From: Arenicola marina
Lineage: Eukaryota > Annelida > Polychaeta > Arenicolidae
Length of the DNA stretch: 64,000 nt
Assembly (NCBI GenBank): GCA_964019135.1
Contig: OZ025265.1
Location: 620,001 to 684,000 of the forward strand
Direction: 5' to 3'
The notes under the pieces are model-generated. The model made no database searches. It was not told where the DNA came from and saw only the letters and a program-made list of their open reading frames with translations. Below are positions 26,251 through 39,216 of the stretch, piece by piece (within the stretch, counting starts at the first letter, position 1; every line of letters starts with the position of its first letter). Position numbers and translations under genes: made by a program.

Positions 26251-26576
26251 ATCGCGAGATTTCGCTAGCACACGTGAACGATAGCCTCGTGACACTCATC
26301 AAACATCGCGAGACGTGGGAAGTCTCACCAAGGACCGCATGTAAAGGGGGACAACGAAAAAGGTCAAATCGTCCACAAACTTCTCGGTCAATGGCCAAAA
26401 AGAGTTCTGAGACTCAGCGTCTCTTATCTAAAAACATTGTATATTCATGTACTTTTCTAATTTTAAATTCCTACGACTAGGGGAGGTGGGGCTAAAGACC
26501 GAGCGTGGGGGTGGGGGGCCCACACATCTAAGCTAGCGTACATTTACGCCTTGTTCACAATATGTAATAGGCCATG

Positions 26577-26780
26577 TCAGTTCTCGCGGGTTCTACTTAC
26601 GGCCTGGGATTTTGGGGACAAGCAAACGAACACGTGCTTTTTGTTCAGTGCGCAGCCTGACTCGCCCCCTGCGTAACAATGGATACCGCGCGCAGAGGGC
26701 TGTCATACTAGTTACGACATAGGACGCGGAACCAGGCAAGGTGCGCGGCCGGTGAGGCAAACAAGGGGTGGGTCGCAATT
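26577..26780 (+). mobile_element. left copy of inverted-repeat family
   Basis: CAGTTCTCGCG start and TTTTGGGGACAAGCAAACG at 26610. The 40 bp at 26699-26738 match the reverse complement of 29927-29966 at 35 of 40 positions by eye. Confidence 0.6.
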
Positions 26781-26799
26781 CGTCTTTCGTGCGTCTTAA

Positions 26800-29700
26800 A
26801 TAAAGAACTGTTAACTTTTTCGTGTCGATATGTTAGTAGATGACACTTTGAACATGTCATTTTCCATAATACTGGCCACGTTCAGTTAACTAGGCGAACA
26901 ACAGATAGATGATTTCCCAATGTTTACACTGATCTTGAGTGATCGAGTGACAGGTATGGACAGCCTTTGCCGTCAAAATTACAGTTTTGCAATCCTGAAT
27001 GCAACTACCATTCAAATAGGCACATTTCAAAAGAACAACGTTGTAAATTTACTGTACTAACATTATCTTTTAAAATGGCTTCCGTTCTGTTACATTCATA
27101 GTATTGATGGGTATTTTGACAAACAGTTTCATGAGAACCACAAAATAGACCAGTACTGTGACTTTTCCATTTCCACAGAGTGAGCTAGCTTACATGTACT
27201 TATCGGCTTACCGGTATAGTGATCTGCGGCAAACTTAATATCCAAAAAGTATATACATGTATGCAGTTGACTTCAGTCTTACCTCAGTTTAACGGGTCCT
27301 TTCAAACATGCTAGCAAAAATAGATAATCTATGCTTCCTCTTTATGGGAATGGTGGAATTAAGCCTTAATTTATAAAAGAAAAAGTTTTTTAGATTGTTA
27401 TAGGTGGCCACTTGTGTTGATATTATTCATTTGTATAGCTGATGTGTCTACGTTCAGCTTACTATAGTTCTAGTTCTGCATAAATCTTTAATTGTAATAT
27501 TTCCTTGATTTTGATTAATTAAATTACACTTTCTTTTGCTACTTTTGACATAAACACACAAGGAAACAAAAATTATTTAAAAATTGTGGCATATTTAAAT
27601 ATATGGAGATTTTCATCAAGAATCTGTAATGCAAACATACAAAATCAATAACTCTTCAGTATATAACCTTCATGATTGACTACTTTTTTGCCAATACATT
27701 GCATAAACATGATAATAAATCAAAGTTTTTCTATTTGTCTCTTTGCATTGGATTTGCCCTTATCATATCAGTTTAATTAGGTTTACAACATATGGTATAA
27801 AATTAAATCTGCAAGTATTTCAAATGTAGCAGATACAAAAACTAAGTGAAGGTACAAAAACTAAGTTAAGGTACAAAAACTTAGATACTTCATACTTCAT
27901 CAAATTCATAACATTTCCTTTTAAGGTTGTCCAATTAATTTGATTAAATTACAACTTTCATAGCTACTTTTGTCCTGATGAAACATGAAACATATAATAA
28001 AGAAACAAGAGAACGACAAACTATATTAAAAATATTGATAACAGTTAACCCATAAGGAATTCAGTAGTATTATTAAATATATTATATATAGAAACATTTT
28101 TATTTAACCAGCATAAACTAAAAAAATCCTAATAAAGGGATAATCAATGTATATGTTACATTTTGTTAGGTCAATTTCATCGCTTAATTCTCCTGCATTG
28201 AACTACATTATTGACAAGGGCACATTCCTTGGTTAATAAATCCTGTGTATCGTAATAAATATAACATATAAGCTTTTTCAAATCTCTCAGTTACTACCGG
28301 TATATTGTATTAGATTGTGTTCCATCAATTTAAATGAAGAAAAGATAAAGTTAGGACTGTTAAAATAAAATAGGACATTATATGGTTTAATAAGATATAA
28401 TAATCATCAACTTTGTTCTACATTAAATCAGCCCTGGGTGACAAAAGTTGTTCATGACATTTGCAAATTAAAATCTACATTGAAATTAATGCTGCATAAC
28501 TCTGTAATGATAAGATGTTCTTTTTAGATTGTGCGACTTAATTTTGATTAAATTGCACCTTTTTGGTACTGTTGTTCTGAGGTCTATACATATGATGTAT
28601 ATAAATTTAAAAAAATCAAGAAAAATATCCATAATAACAAGTACCCGGTAGCACATAAGGACTCAAGTAACATTAAACATCTTTAGCAGGTTTATATATA
28701 TGTATTTTTATTTAACCAGTATAAACATCACAATAAAATGATACTAATCATCAATATATATGGCACATGTTGTTACTTATATTCTTTTCTGTAACACTTA
28801 GCTACAGTTGTGACAAGAGCACCAAGACATATAGCTTTGATAATAAATTCTGTGTGTCATAATAAATAAACTGGTGTTGTATAATCACTTTCTCAGACTT
28901 CTACTCGGTTGCTATAGTATATATTATAACATGTTCCATTATTTGAAAAGACCAGTTTACAACACTTAAAATATAACTGGACATTACAATTCAGTAGGCT
29001 ATAATCAACTTTCTACTTTCTGTGATGACAAACATTATTCATGACATTGGCAAATTCATTAATTGTCTTTAAATGTTCTAGAGTTTTACGCAGTCTAGCT
29101 GTTAACTTTTTCATTTCTTCATAAATTTAGTTATATTTACAATCTTTGCAATGTTTTATTGGTATGTTCACTTGATTGTTGACTCAATATTTCAATATAA
29201 TCAAAAAACTAAAATTTGACCAATTACTTTTTTTTATCATAGATTAAAAAATATGTAAAAGACATATCATTTCCCATATACTCAGATCTATTTTTGTGTG
29301 TAATATATATCTCAGACAAATATGTATAGGTACATTGTCACATTATTTGACATAAAATATTTGCTAAATACAAAGGGCATGATTGAGGATATATATAATG
29401 TCACAATATTTAAGTTAATACAGTTAAGTTTTGTTTTAAATTTTATAATGCTATTCCTATTCAAAGCTTTATTTAAATAAAGCTTAGTTATAATTTGTCA
29501 AAGCCGTCATAATTGATTTCTTGATTTGGACAAAACTGTAATAAAAGCATTCGCGGTAAAATAACAATTAAGCATTATTGAGCTCAAGTGGCTCTATCAT
29601 ATCTGCTCATAAAATCACCCATATGCATCAGCAGTATGAGAAATATTGGATAAATCGAAACAATAGCCGTTGCCCCATTTTCGCGAATTATGGTTTATTC

Positions 29701-29892
29701 CGCTTGTCATCTGTAATTCGGCCGTCGGCAACACAGTCAGGCCAGCACAAATATTGGGTATTCAGCAGGCTGTAGTGCGCCAAGTTTACTGACCGCAGTT
29801 ATTGATACGGGAAAATACAAGTTCAAAGTGTCTTTCAATAATATATTGTCACTAGATAGTTAACAGGTGCTTATTTAAGTTGCATACAGGTC
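26800..29892. repeat. AT-rich island with diverged ~610-bp tandem copies
   Basis: Composition shifts sharply to AT-rich. Similar blocks recur about 605-611 bp apart: AACCAG(C/T)ATAAAC at 28108 and 28718, AATAAAT(C/T)CTGTGT near 28235 and 28845, and GATTAAATT(A/G)CA near 27943 and 28548. No long open frame. Confidence 0.6.
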
Positions 29893-30090
29893 TAGAAGGG
29901 ACCCACCCTTTTCTCCCCTCGCAGTTTGCCTGGTTCCACGTCCTAAATCGTGACTAGAATGACAGCGTTTTGATTCGTCAAGCAGGGAGCGAGTGAGTTG
30001 CGCAGTGAAAAATTAAGGTCGCATATAAGGCCGTAGGCTCTTCCACAGCCCCACCTCCGCTCGCTCCATGTGAGGCTGTAAACGGCTAAT
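29893..30090 (-). mobile_element. right copy of inverted-repeat family
   Basis: Reverse complement of the 26.6-26.8 kb segment, including ACCCACCC, TGCCTGGTTCC and ACTAGAATGACAGC, followed by CCACAGCCCC and TGTAAACGGCTAA shared with 33.9 kb. The TTTTGGGGAC terminus itself is lost here. Confidence 0.55.
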
Positions 30091-30130
30091 CTAAGGTTGG
30101 CAGGGATTGGTCAACGCGCTCTGTCTGTTT

Positions 30131-32853
30131 CGAATATTCTCATTGGCTGTGCTAACTTTAGCTCAGCGAGTGCACCATGGCCGCCGTTGACAACGTTTTG
30201 GAGAAAGTGAAAGAGTTTTGGCTGAAATAAGATTTAAACTTGCTCCTGAAATAGTTTTAACGCATATAAACGAAACAACCAGGAAAGAAAAGTAGACGCA
30301 TGGCTATTTAGGAAAATAATAATGTGATTGTAGGCGGAAATACGTGGAAGAAACCTCCGATCGGGCGGACGTTTCGCGAAAATCGAGAATGTTTACTTTC
30401 CAGTCAAGCGGGGGGGGGGGGGGGTGCTGATTAGCTGATGCCTTCAGTGACCTCCCAAGAGAAATGACAGTGGTGTCACTGTCAATGCGGTTATACACCA
30501 GCGAAGAAATAAGCTGGCAGAAGCAACATCTATGTTGGAAATTGCAGGTAAATTTCAGTTATATTTAAATTCTTTATGTTTTCATTACATAAGATTATGA
30601 GTAAGCTTCATTAGGTATACAGCTGCAATTAAATGCCTTTGATTAATTTGTGCCAAATTTTGCATTTTAAATTAATCATGTTTTTTATGCAGCTGTAATA
30701 TTAATGGTGTGTCAATATGAAAGGGCCAGCATATGACTTTACCTCTCCCCACCAAGAAAATGATTGCAACAATTTAATAAGCTTATCTGTGTTTTTGTCT
30801 TTTAGATGCATGAAGAGCTATGCTGCAGATATTTGCAGACCTCCAGACAATATTCATTTGCCAAATGCTATTGCAGCATTTAGAATAGGTGTGAATATTT
30901 ATATATTCCTGTTTTTTATTACTTGAAGAGTTTTAGCCTCAATTAATCATGTTAATTCCTTAATTCTTATCTAAATTCGGTAGTGTTATAATCTATTTCT
31001 GGTAAAGTCTCTGTGTAAGGACTTCATATGTACATGACATGTACATATGCACATGAATGAAGTGTATAGAACATGTTATTATTGTCATTTATGTGAAGTA
31101 CAATTAAGCATGATTTGTAGGCAACTGACTGAGCAATATGACATATGAGCCATATGAGCAGATTATGGGTCTGTATGGTAAACTCAGATGATCAAGTATT
31201 AAGCAGCAAGTATTACTTTTTCACCTGGGTAATTTACTTTGTCTAAGAGAATTGTGCATAGTTGTCTGCTCTACTTAGATACCTTTGTTTAATCATACAC
31301 TGCATCTCCAAAACTCCCATGATGGGAGCTTGGTCCAGTACCTTATTATATATAATCATGTATCAAATTTATGATCAATCTGTCAAACCCCTAATATATA
31401 AAAGTTATTTTTATATTCACAGCATGTTGTCAAGAGGCTGGTTGAGGCACTGGACTATTGAACACATGGAGGAGAACTCATGTTAAACCTTTAGTGTTAC
31501 TGTTTCGTGAGAGGTCAAACTGGCAAAAATGGTGCTTTGTCAAGACCAGGACACCACATCTGGAGCCATCACAGGATGCTGTTTCATGACTATCACAGTG
31601 AAGCACAGTTCGAATGCATGCTAATGCAAGATTTTGATATGAAATAAGCCAGGGATTTTTCAGAATTATGAGCTGGGTCATTATGAAAACTTGGTAGCCA
31701 ATGTTGATTTACATCAATGCTACCTAAGAATAATTGGACGAAATGCATTTCATTCAGTTTCATGAAATAATACTTATTAATGCTTTCAATAAATTTGTTT
31801 GTCATTCTTCAATCAAATATGGCTGATGTTTTGTTTTCCCAAGGGAACAGATATATTCCATGTTATACGTGTGGCAGCACACTTTTTTTGCTGCAAAACT
31901 GTCCAATAATGTTCTCAGGCAGTCACTTTTCTCATTTTATGTATATATGTAGCTACAATTATAACTGTTATAAAAAGAAATTTATAATAGGTTTTATTTT
32001 ATTATATGTTATACTCTTTGAAGCAAATACCAGTATTTAGTACTTAAAATCTCATATTGATGATTTATTTGATATTTGAGGCTTAAGTTAATGTCTGATA
32101 GACTCTGAACTTAATTATTATGAATGTGTGTGACCATGAAAGGTTAACTTCCTAGATTCATTTTCTAAGTGATGAGAAGCCTGCAGAAACATGTACAGAA
32201 CTGTTAATGATCCTGTAATTTTATCCGCTATAGAACAATAATAGCTTTTTTCTCTAATCAAAACCTATAATTTTCACCAAATAACATAATACGAATTTCT
32301 ATTTCAACAAAAGATAAAATCAGCTAACAAACAAAAGCTTTTTCACTATAAGCATGTGAGAGGAGTGATACAGTAAAATGTTCATTGATTACTTTTAAAC
32401 AATTAAACGTAATAATGTGCAATAAAATATTATAACACCGGCTTATGATGATGCTTAATATGTGATAATACTTATAATGATACTTAATAAAAGTGAAATA
32501 TTACTTTAATAGGTTGATGCAGGTAATTTTATATTGATCTTTTTGACTTGAATGTTGCTGAACAATCAAAGTTTACATGACAAATGTTTAAAGAGTCAGG
32601 TGACCCATTATAGCTTTAAAAGGGGCATACCATTTCATTCCAGGAGGTAGGGTGGGGGGCATGGTTGTAAGCTTATCAGGCCTTCCTCTAAGCAGGGTGT
32701 ATCCATGTGACCTTACAGCCAGGTAAGGCTTTTAGCAGGATAGATATTATTATGATATATATATTATAAATGTATATATAGTGATGGAAGAAAATGTTCA
32801 CAATAATTCCAACTCCCTTCCTTCAACTTCCAACAGGAAGATACTGCTAAGAT
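30131..32853. other. AT-rich region, no gene confirmed
   Basis: Weak exon-like pieces occur (30806-30886 after TTTTGTCTTTTAG; 31423 onward after TATTCACAG), but joining them gives an early stop. A CACCATGGCC start at 30176 opens only 17 codons. A poly-G tract lies at 30410-30424. Confidence 0.4.
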
Positions 32854-33083
32854 CAGAGGCGGATCTAGAGGTGGGGTCAGGGGGGTTGCAACCAACCCCC
32901 CCCCTCCCTTGGGAACTTAAACATACACTGTAAAAGTCGGGTTCTTCGAGTACCTCCCCCCCCTTACAACGCGGTCGCAAGTTTTTAGAGAGCAACCCCC
33001 CTCCCCCCCCTTACAACCCGGTCGCAAGTTTTTAGAGAGCAACCCCCCTTTCCTTTCCAAATTCCTACATCCACCCCTGACTG
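32854..33083. mobile_element. hAT-like MITE with G/C tracts
   Basis: Starts CAGAGGCGGATCTAGAGGTGG and ends CATCCACCCCTGACTG, an imperfect inverted pair of the CAGnGGCGGATC type. The inside holds a two-copy repeat of ACAACCCGGTCGCAAG followed by TTTTTAGAGAGCAACC. No clear 8-bp target duplication. Confidence 0.5.
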
Positions 33084-33715
33084 ATTTAATGCCGTTTCAA
33101 TACCTTTGCATTTAAATAGAGAGATCACACCTTGAATGCTAAATTCACGGGCATCGTAAAGTGACAGAGGGAGGGGTGGGCGGTATTGGGCCGCATAGTC
33201 GCACCCCCACCCCATCCCTCACCCCTAGTACTGAAACGAGTCTCTCTGACTTGCAGGCCTCGCACGATACGGAGACGAGAGAGCCTGCTCCGGCGCGGTC
33301 CACAGCGGAATAACCAGGGGGGGTTATGCAACGGGGCTACCCCATTTCCCCTCTTTCCGTCGCTTTACAGTGCCTATAGATCTATAGCTGTAACTAGATT
33401 TTAGACATCTAAATGTTGGACATTAAACCTCTTTGCATCCAAAAATAGATCGACTTCTAGATTTAAAGTTTAAAGTGAAACCAAGCCATCGCCCCCTCTC
33501 GCCCTTGGGATCAAATAGCCCGTCCCTTAGGCTCAGCGACTTTCCGACATATTTTTGCCGAGTTGGTACCTGCGCCAGTAAACCACCGATGAAGCCGACT
33601 GCAAAGTTTAAAACAATGGAGAAACTGTGTCTTGTCATGATCAAAAAGTGATACCAAAACATCAAAACGGTCTTGTTTTACCTTTATCGTGTAGTGTAAT
33701 GACGCATTATTGTGT

Positions 33716-33960
33716 TCTTACGCCATGCACCACACAGCTTTGCATGGGAATGGTTATGTCGACCACTTGCTCTCGCCATCTTGGTTGGTGAGATGCCGCG
33801 GAGGCTGATGGGATTTTTGTGACGTCACTGTACGGAATTCCGTACAGTGAATTTAGCCGTTTACAGACCCAATCTGAGTGAGCTGGCCACGCAGGCACGC
33901 AGCGGGGGGCTGTGGAGGAGACTAATAAGGCCGTTGTCCCCAAAATCTGATCTCGTGAGG
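33716..33960 (-). mobile_element. end of inverted-repeat family with exon-like segment
   Basis: On the minus strand it reads from an ATTTTGGGGACAACGGCC end, through CCACAGCCCC and TGTAAACGGCTAA (also at 30050-30090), to ATGGCGAGAGCAAGT at 33779. That last part is homologous to 37985-38075. A 26-bp palindrome and a CRE lie inside. Confidence 0.5.
33825..33850. repeat. 26-bp perfect palindrome
   Basis: Each arm is TCACTGTACGGAA, with no spacer. It overlaps TGACGTCA at 33820-33827. Confidence 0.9.
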
Positions 33961-35199
33961 TATCGCACACATAAAACGAGATTCACTTGCATGCCCTATA
34001 TGTTGTAAAGTTGATTGCAACAAATCAACTTTCGATATACTGTGCCATTGGACGCCGGTTTTCCAGGGGTCGCGGGTGTCCGGACTCATTGGGAAGGATG
34101 AGGGGCAGAGCTGAAGCATATAGTTACCGTCTACTCTGTTCGAAGGAAGATGTCACATTTTCAGCAGAGCGCGTTCCGCTAATTCCAGTTATCCTTTATA
34201 TGCGATAAATGGCATAATCTAGCTAATGAAATAGGCGTTATTTAGCATCAGATACAGGACAATCATTGCTATTCACTGGCGGATCACTGCACTATATTCC
34301 AATGTTGAAGTGAAGCCTCCTTTTGGGGTGCTACTCCCCGCCCCCCCTGTCCCCCTCCCTCTCAGATAGTTATAGGTTCGGAGATGTCATCCCATCCCCA
34401 TAGAAAGTGCCCCCACCTCTCCACCATTTTAACATTCTCGTCCTGCCCTTGCTAGTCATACGGAAAGCGAAAACGTCAGGTGGGTTTTGTTTAAGTCACG
34501 GTCTTATGTTTCACGAAATATACTTTGAACTCGATCGATATCAAAGTCATGAATCGGCTTAAACCGTTGATCCGCTTATCACTTGTCGATTCGTATTAAT
34601 TCAGCAGCGGTTTCCGTTCACACTGCTTACGTCCATCGTCCTTTAGGCGAGCAATTTGTTGACATTTGCCGGATCTTCAAATAAACAGGTCTTCGATAGT
34701 GATTGGTTCAAACAGCATCCTTATAGTAAGCCTGCATTATGATTGAACTCCACGAATATAATACATGTTCCAAAATACTGGCATGGCGCGTGATTTGGCA
34801 ACGCTTACCACGGGATGCGCACTCCCAAATGCAACCACCCGAGACCCAGCGAAATGTTCCTAAGCGGCAAAAACTAACGACACTGTATAGTGGACTCATC
34901 ATGGAGCTGACATCTAGGACGTGTTCATCCCGAAAACGATTTCAAATTTCCTGAGAGGTTTCTTGATCCAGTTAGACCTTTATGCATACGAAGGTTGTCC
35001 TATACACCAACATTTCATTGCACTTTCACGCCCTGGGGGGGGGGGGGGGGGGGAGGGCACTACGAAAGCGCGCACATCTCATAATCTAGACACCCAACGC
35101 ACTTGATAAAGTTGCCCTCTAGTCATAACGCAAACATGTAAGGCGTGATAAGGTCTGGGCCGGTACACATAAACTCTATTCTGTCATACACCTTTAGTT

Positions 35200-35850
35200 A
35201 TATAATAATAATAATGTTTATTTTAAACTGTAGGCACCAGGCCCATGGTACAAATCTAGAAACATTTAATTTGCGACAAAGCACAACATTTTTACAATAG
35301 AAAACCCAAAAGCCATTAAGTGAAATCTCTCAAGGTAAATATGCTTCTTCATACAGTTGAATTGCACATTTAACAAATAGGGCTAGGTTATGAAGTTTTC
35401 CTTTATCATTTGAAGACATTAAATTACAAAAATCTACAAGGTTGCAATATTGGAGGTCTTTTCTAGATATATACTTAGATCTTAACGGTAAGTAAAAAGG
35501 ACATTTGACCACAATATGAAACTCGTCTAGCTTTAACTGTAAACCATTTTCTTCCAGGCAGCATTTACATGTGACACCATTTGCCTCATGCTTTCTTAAC
35601 AAATACATTCCACATCAAAATTTTGACAGGGCCTGGCGAAGTCTAAAATTAGAGAGTAATATTAAATAATCTTCACACATAAGAGACCTTTCATATTCTT
35701 TATAAATTCCTAGTCTATCTGTATTACTAACATTACTACACCATTCCTGCCCTGCACAGTCAATAACTCTTTGGCTAGATAACGAGATAAATAACTCTGG
35801 GCTACCCAATTGTTGAGCCAACCAGACATCAGCAAAGCCATACATCAAAA
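35200..35850 (-). pseudogene. LINE 3' end (reverse-transcriptase C-terminal tail)
   Basis: One reading frame runs from 35848 to 35330 with a single in-frame TGA at about 35615-35617 between LRQALSKF and MYLLRKHEANG. The second part has a CKCC..EFHIVVKCPFYLPLRSKYI arrangement typical of the Cys/His tail of non-LTR retrotransposon ORF2 proteins. A (TAATAA) microsatellite at 35200-35216 is placed like a LINE 3' end. The RT domain itself is absent, so this is a 5'-truncated copy. Confidence 0.75.
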
Positions 35851-36010
35851 GTAATATTTAGTCATATACACAACACAAGGAAATGGTATAACCGGCAAAT
35901 AACAGAATAAGGCCACAAACCAAGCGCTTTTTTCAGAATTAGGTATGTGTCAAAATTAAAATAATGACGTGTGAGGCTATGTCAAAAATGCATGAAAACG
36001 GCGTAAGATA

Positions 36011-37164
36011 CGCACTGCACTGAGTGTGCCTTTCCCCCAAAGTTTCTCAAACCACTGCACTGAGTGTGCCTTTCCCCCAACGTTTCTCAAACCACTGCAC
36101 TGAGCGCCTTTCCCACAAAGTTTCTCAAACCACTGCACTGAGTGTGCCTTTCCCCCAAAGTTTCTCCACGCACTGCACTGAGTGTGCCTTTCCCCCAAAG
36201 TTTCTCAAACCACTGCACTGAGTGTGCCTTTCCCCCAAAGTTTCTCCACGCACTGCACTGAGTGTGCCTTTCCCACAGAGTTTCTCAAACCACTGCACTG
36301 AGTGTGCCTTTCCCCCAAAGTTTCTCAAACCACTGCACTGAGTGTGCCTTTCCCCCAAAGTTTCTCAAACACTGCACTGAGTGTGCCTTTCCCCCAAAGT
36401 TTCTCCACGCACTGCACTGAGTGTGCCTTTCCCACAAAGTTTCTCAAACCACTGCACTGAGTGTGCCTTTCCCCCAAAGTTTCTCAAACCACTGCACTGA
36501 GTGTGCCTTTCCCCCAAAGTTTCTCCACGCACTGCACTGAGTGTGCCTTTCCCACAAAGTTTCTCAAACCACTGCACTGAGTGTGCCTTTCCCCCAAAGT
36601 TTCTCAAACCACTGCACTGAGTGTGCCTTTCCCCCAAAGTTTCTCAAACCACTGCACTGAGTGTGCCTTTCCCCCAAAGTTTCTCCACGCACTGCACTGA
36701 GTGTGCCTTTCCCACAAAGTTTCTCAAACCACTGCACTGAGTGTGCCTTTCCCCCAAAGTTTCTCAAACCACTGCACTGAGTGTGCCTTTCCCCCAAAGT
36801 TTCTCAAACCACTGCACTGAGTGTGCCTTTCCCACAAAGTTTCTCAAACCACTGCACTGAGTGTGCCTTTCCCCCAAAGTTTCTCCACGCACTGCACTGA
36901 GTGTGCCTTTCCCACAAAGTTTCTCAAACCACTGCACTGAGTGTGCCTTTCCCCCAAAGTTTCTCAAACCACTGCACTGAGTGTGCCTTTCCCCCAAAGT
37001 TTCTCCACGCACTGCACTGAGTGTGCCTTTCCCACAAAGTTTCTCAAACCACTGCACTGAGTGTGCCTTTCCCACAAAGTTTCTCAAACCACTGCACTGA
37101 GTGTGCCTTTCCCACAAAGTTTCTCAAAGCACTGCACTGAGTGTGCCTTTCCCCCAGTTTCTCC
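36011..37164. repeat. 40-bp minisatellite with 120-bp higher-order pattern
   Basis: About 29 units of ACTGCACTGAGTGTGCCTTT plus CCCCCAAAGTTTCTCAAACC. Variants CCACGC for AAACC and CCCACAAAG for CCCCCAAAG recur every third unit over much of the array. Confidence 0.95.
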
Positions 37165-37717
37165 AGCTCGTAGCGGTGTAACCGTTCTGTATTGAAACTA
37201 ATATTGGCGCAGTATTTCTATAAATATTGACATATTACTTATTCTAAAATTGCATTCAGGGAGTGGCGCTGTTCGGTGTGACGCCGCAAAAACGTTTCTA
37301 ACTGTTATATAAGCGCTAAGTAGATCTGCGTAGCGCTTAGTAGGGTTGGGAAATGCCGGCCCAGAAGTTCACATTTCTTCATTAATCGCTATGGAGCGGC
37401 AAAGGGCGTTATAGGATCCGTTAAAGTGACACTAATTGAGACAATTCCGGCAAATTCTACGACACATGGAAAAAAAGGACTTTTTAAAACTTGTTTTACC
37501 TAGTGTATATCGCCAGACAAACTCTCGCTGAAATCTCGGAAGAATTCGACTCAAGATGAAATTCAGAACTGGTTTTGGTGACTTTAATTGGAAACTGAAT
37601 ATTATTATTAAGGCTTTTTTGATCGTAGAAGGTTGTTTTCAGTGAATATCATATTAGCTTTTTCGCTGCTACATAATAGGGCTATACAGTTCTCGCGATC
37701 GGGCCGCGAGACTTCAA

Positions 37718-38569
37718 TTTTGGGGACAAACAAACACACGTGCTCCATGTTGAAGTATAGGCAGCTATAAGTCAATTTCTTTCCAGGTTTATTCTAAAGA
37801 CTATGAGTACCATTTCACTAAACATGGCTATGGGAGATAGACGTTAAAATATTTGGAGGCGATGAAGCGCAGAACTTTGGGAATATACAATGAAAAATCC
37901 GTCTTCAAAACACTCGAAAGCTAAAAATAACGTTCTAAATGTAGCCCTGCACCCGGGCTTTCGCAAGTTCACCAAACAGCGAGTGACGTGCCTCCGCGGT
38001 AACAAAAATGGCGAAAGCAAGTCATCGACTTAACCATTTCGCTGTCAGAATGTGCAGTGCATGGAGTAACAATACACGGGTGGGTGCGTCATTAAACCAC
38101 ATGGTAAAAATAAAATAAGACCAGTCGGATGTTTTCCTATCCCTTTTGGATCACGAAGACCGAGTTTCTTAATTTTTGTAAGTTTTCTGTTTGAAGCGTT
38201 GCGCCAACGTTGTCACCGGGGAGAATCCGTGTGACGTCATAATGCCTCGTTTTCGTAGGAAATGCAAAAAAACGTTAGTTTCTCAGTCGTATTGTCCCGT
38301 CGTAACAAATATTCGTGATGGTGATGGCGCCAATGAATACAAAATATGTCGTCTATCCGTTTTGTGAAGCTATATTTCTTAAATATTCCTAATCATATCG
38401 CCAGGCCTTCCGCAATGGACCCACCCCTCGGCGCCTGCTATTGCGCAGGTAGTCTGGTTCCCAGTCTCTCTCTTTGCGTAACATACACGTCACGCCTACG
38501 TCACAGATAGGATACCAGTGTGCGCAGAGATTCTAAACTCGTTCCGAACACGTGCTTCGTCCCCAAAAT
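37718..38569. mobile_element. ~0.85-kb element with TTTTGGGGAC inverted ends
   Basis: The left end carries TTTTGGGGACAAACAAAC..CACGTGCT; the right end is the inverse, AACACGTGCTTCGTCCCCAAAAT. The inside contains an exon-like ATGGCGAAAGC segment at 38008. The family is shared with 26577-26780, 29893-30090 and 33716-33960. Confidence 0.55.
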
Positions 38570-39216
38570 GAGTTAACCGGAAGTCTAAGCGAACGAGACT
38601 TTATAGAAATGAAACTTCAGAACATGTTGAATATGTCAGTCCTGTAACAGTAGTGTTTTCAGCGCACCGCATCGTGGCGCCACTTTAAGTAGTGTTTCAA
38701 GACATCGAATGGTGACGCCACTGTAAGTAGTGTTTCAACCCACCTGATGGCGCCACTGTAAGTAGTGTTTCAACGCACCTGATGGCGCCACTGTTTCAAC
38801 GCACCTGATGGTGGCGCCACTGTAAGTAGTGTTTCAACCCACCTGATGGCGCCACTGTAAGTAGTGTTTCAACGCACCTGATAGCGCCACTGTAAGTAGT
38901 GTTTCAATGCACCTGATGGTGGCGCCACTGTAAGCAGTGTTTCAATGCACCTGATGGTGGCGCTACTGTAAGTAGTGTTTCAATGCACCTGATGGTGGCG
39001 CCACTGTAAGTAGTGTTTCAAGACATCGGATGGTGGCGCCACTGTGAGTAGTGTTTGAACGCACCTGATGGTGGCGCCACTGTAAGTAGTGTTTCAATGC
39101 ACCTGATGGTGGCGCTACTGTAAGTAGTGTTTCAATGCACCTGATGGTGGCGCCACTGTAAGTAGTGTTTCAAGACATCGGATGGTGGAGCCACTGAAAG
39201 CAGTGTTTCCAGGGTC

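Noticed and set aside
30176..30230. Start of a gene at CACCATGGCC
   Set aside because: Good start context but a stop after 17 codons and no donor that yields a recognisable protein.
30806..31486. Two-exon gene in the AT-rich region
   Set aside because: Plausible acceptors and a donor, but the joined frame stops within about ten codons of exon 2. No family match; could be a non-coding RNA or decayed gene.
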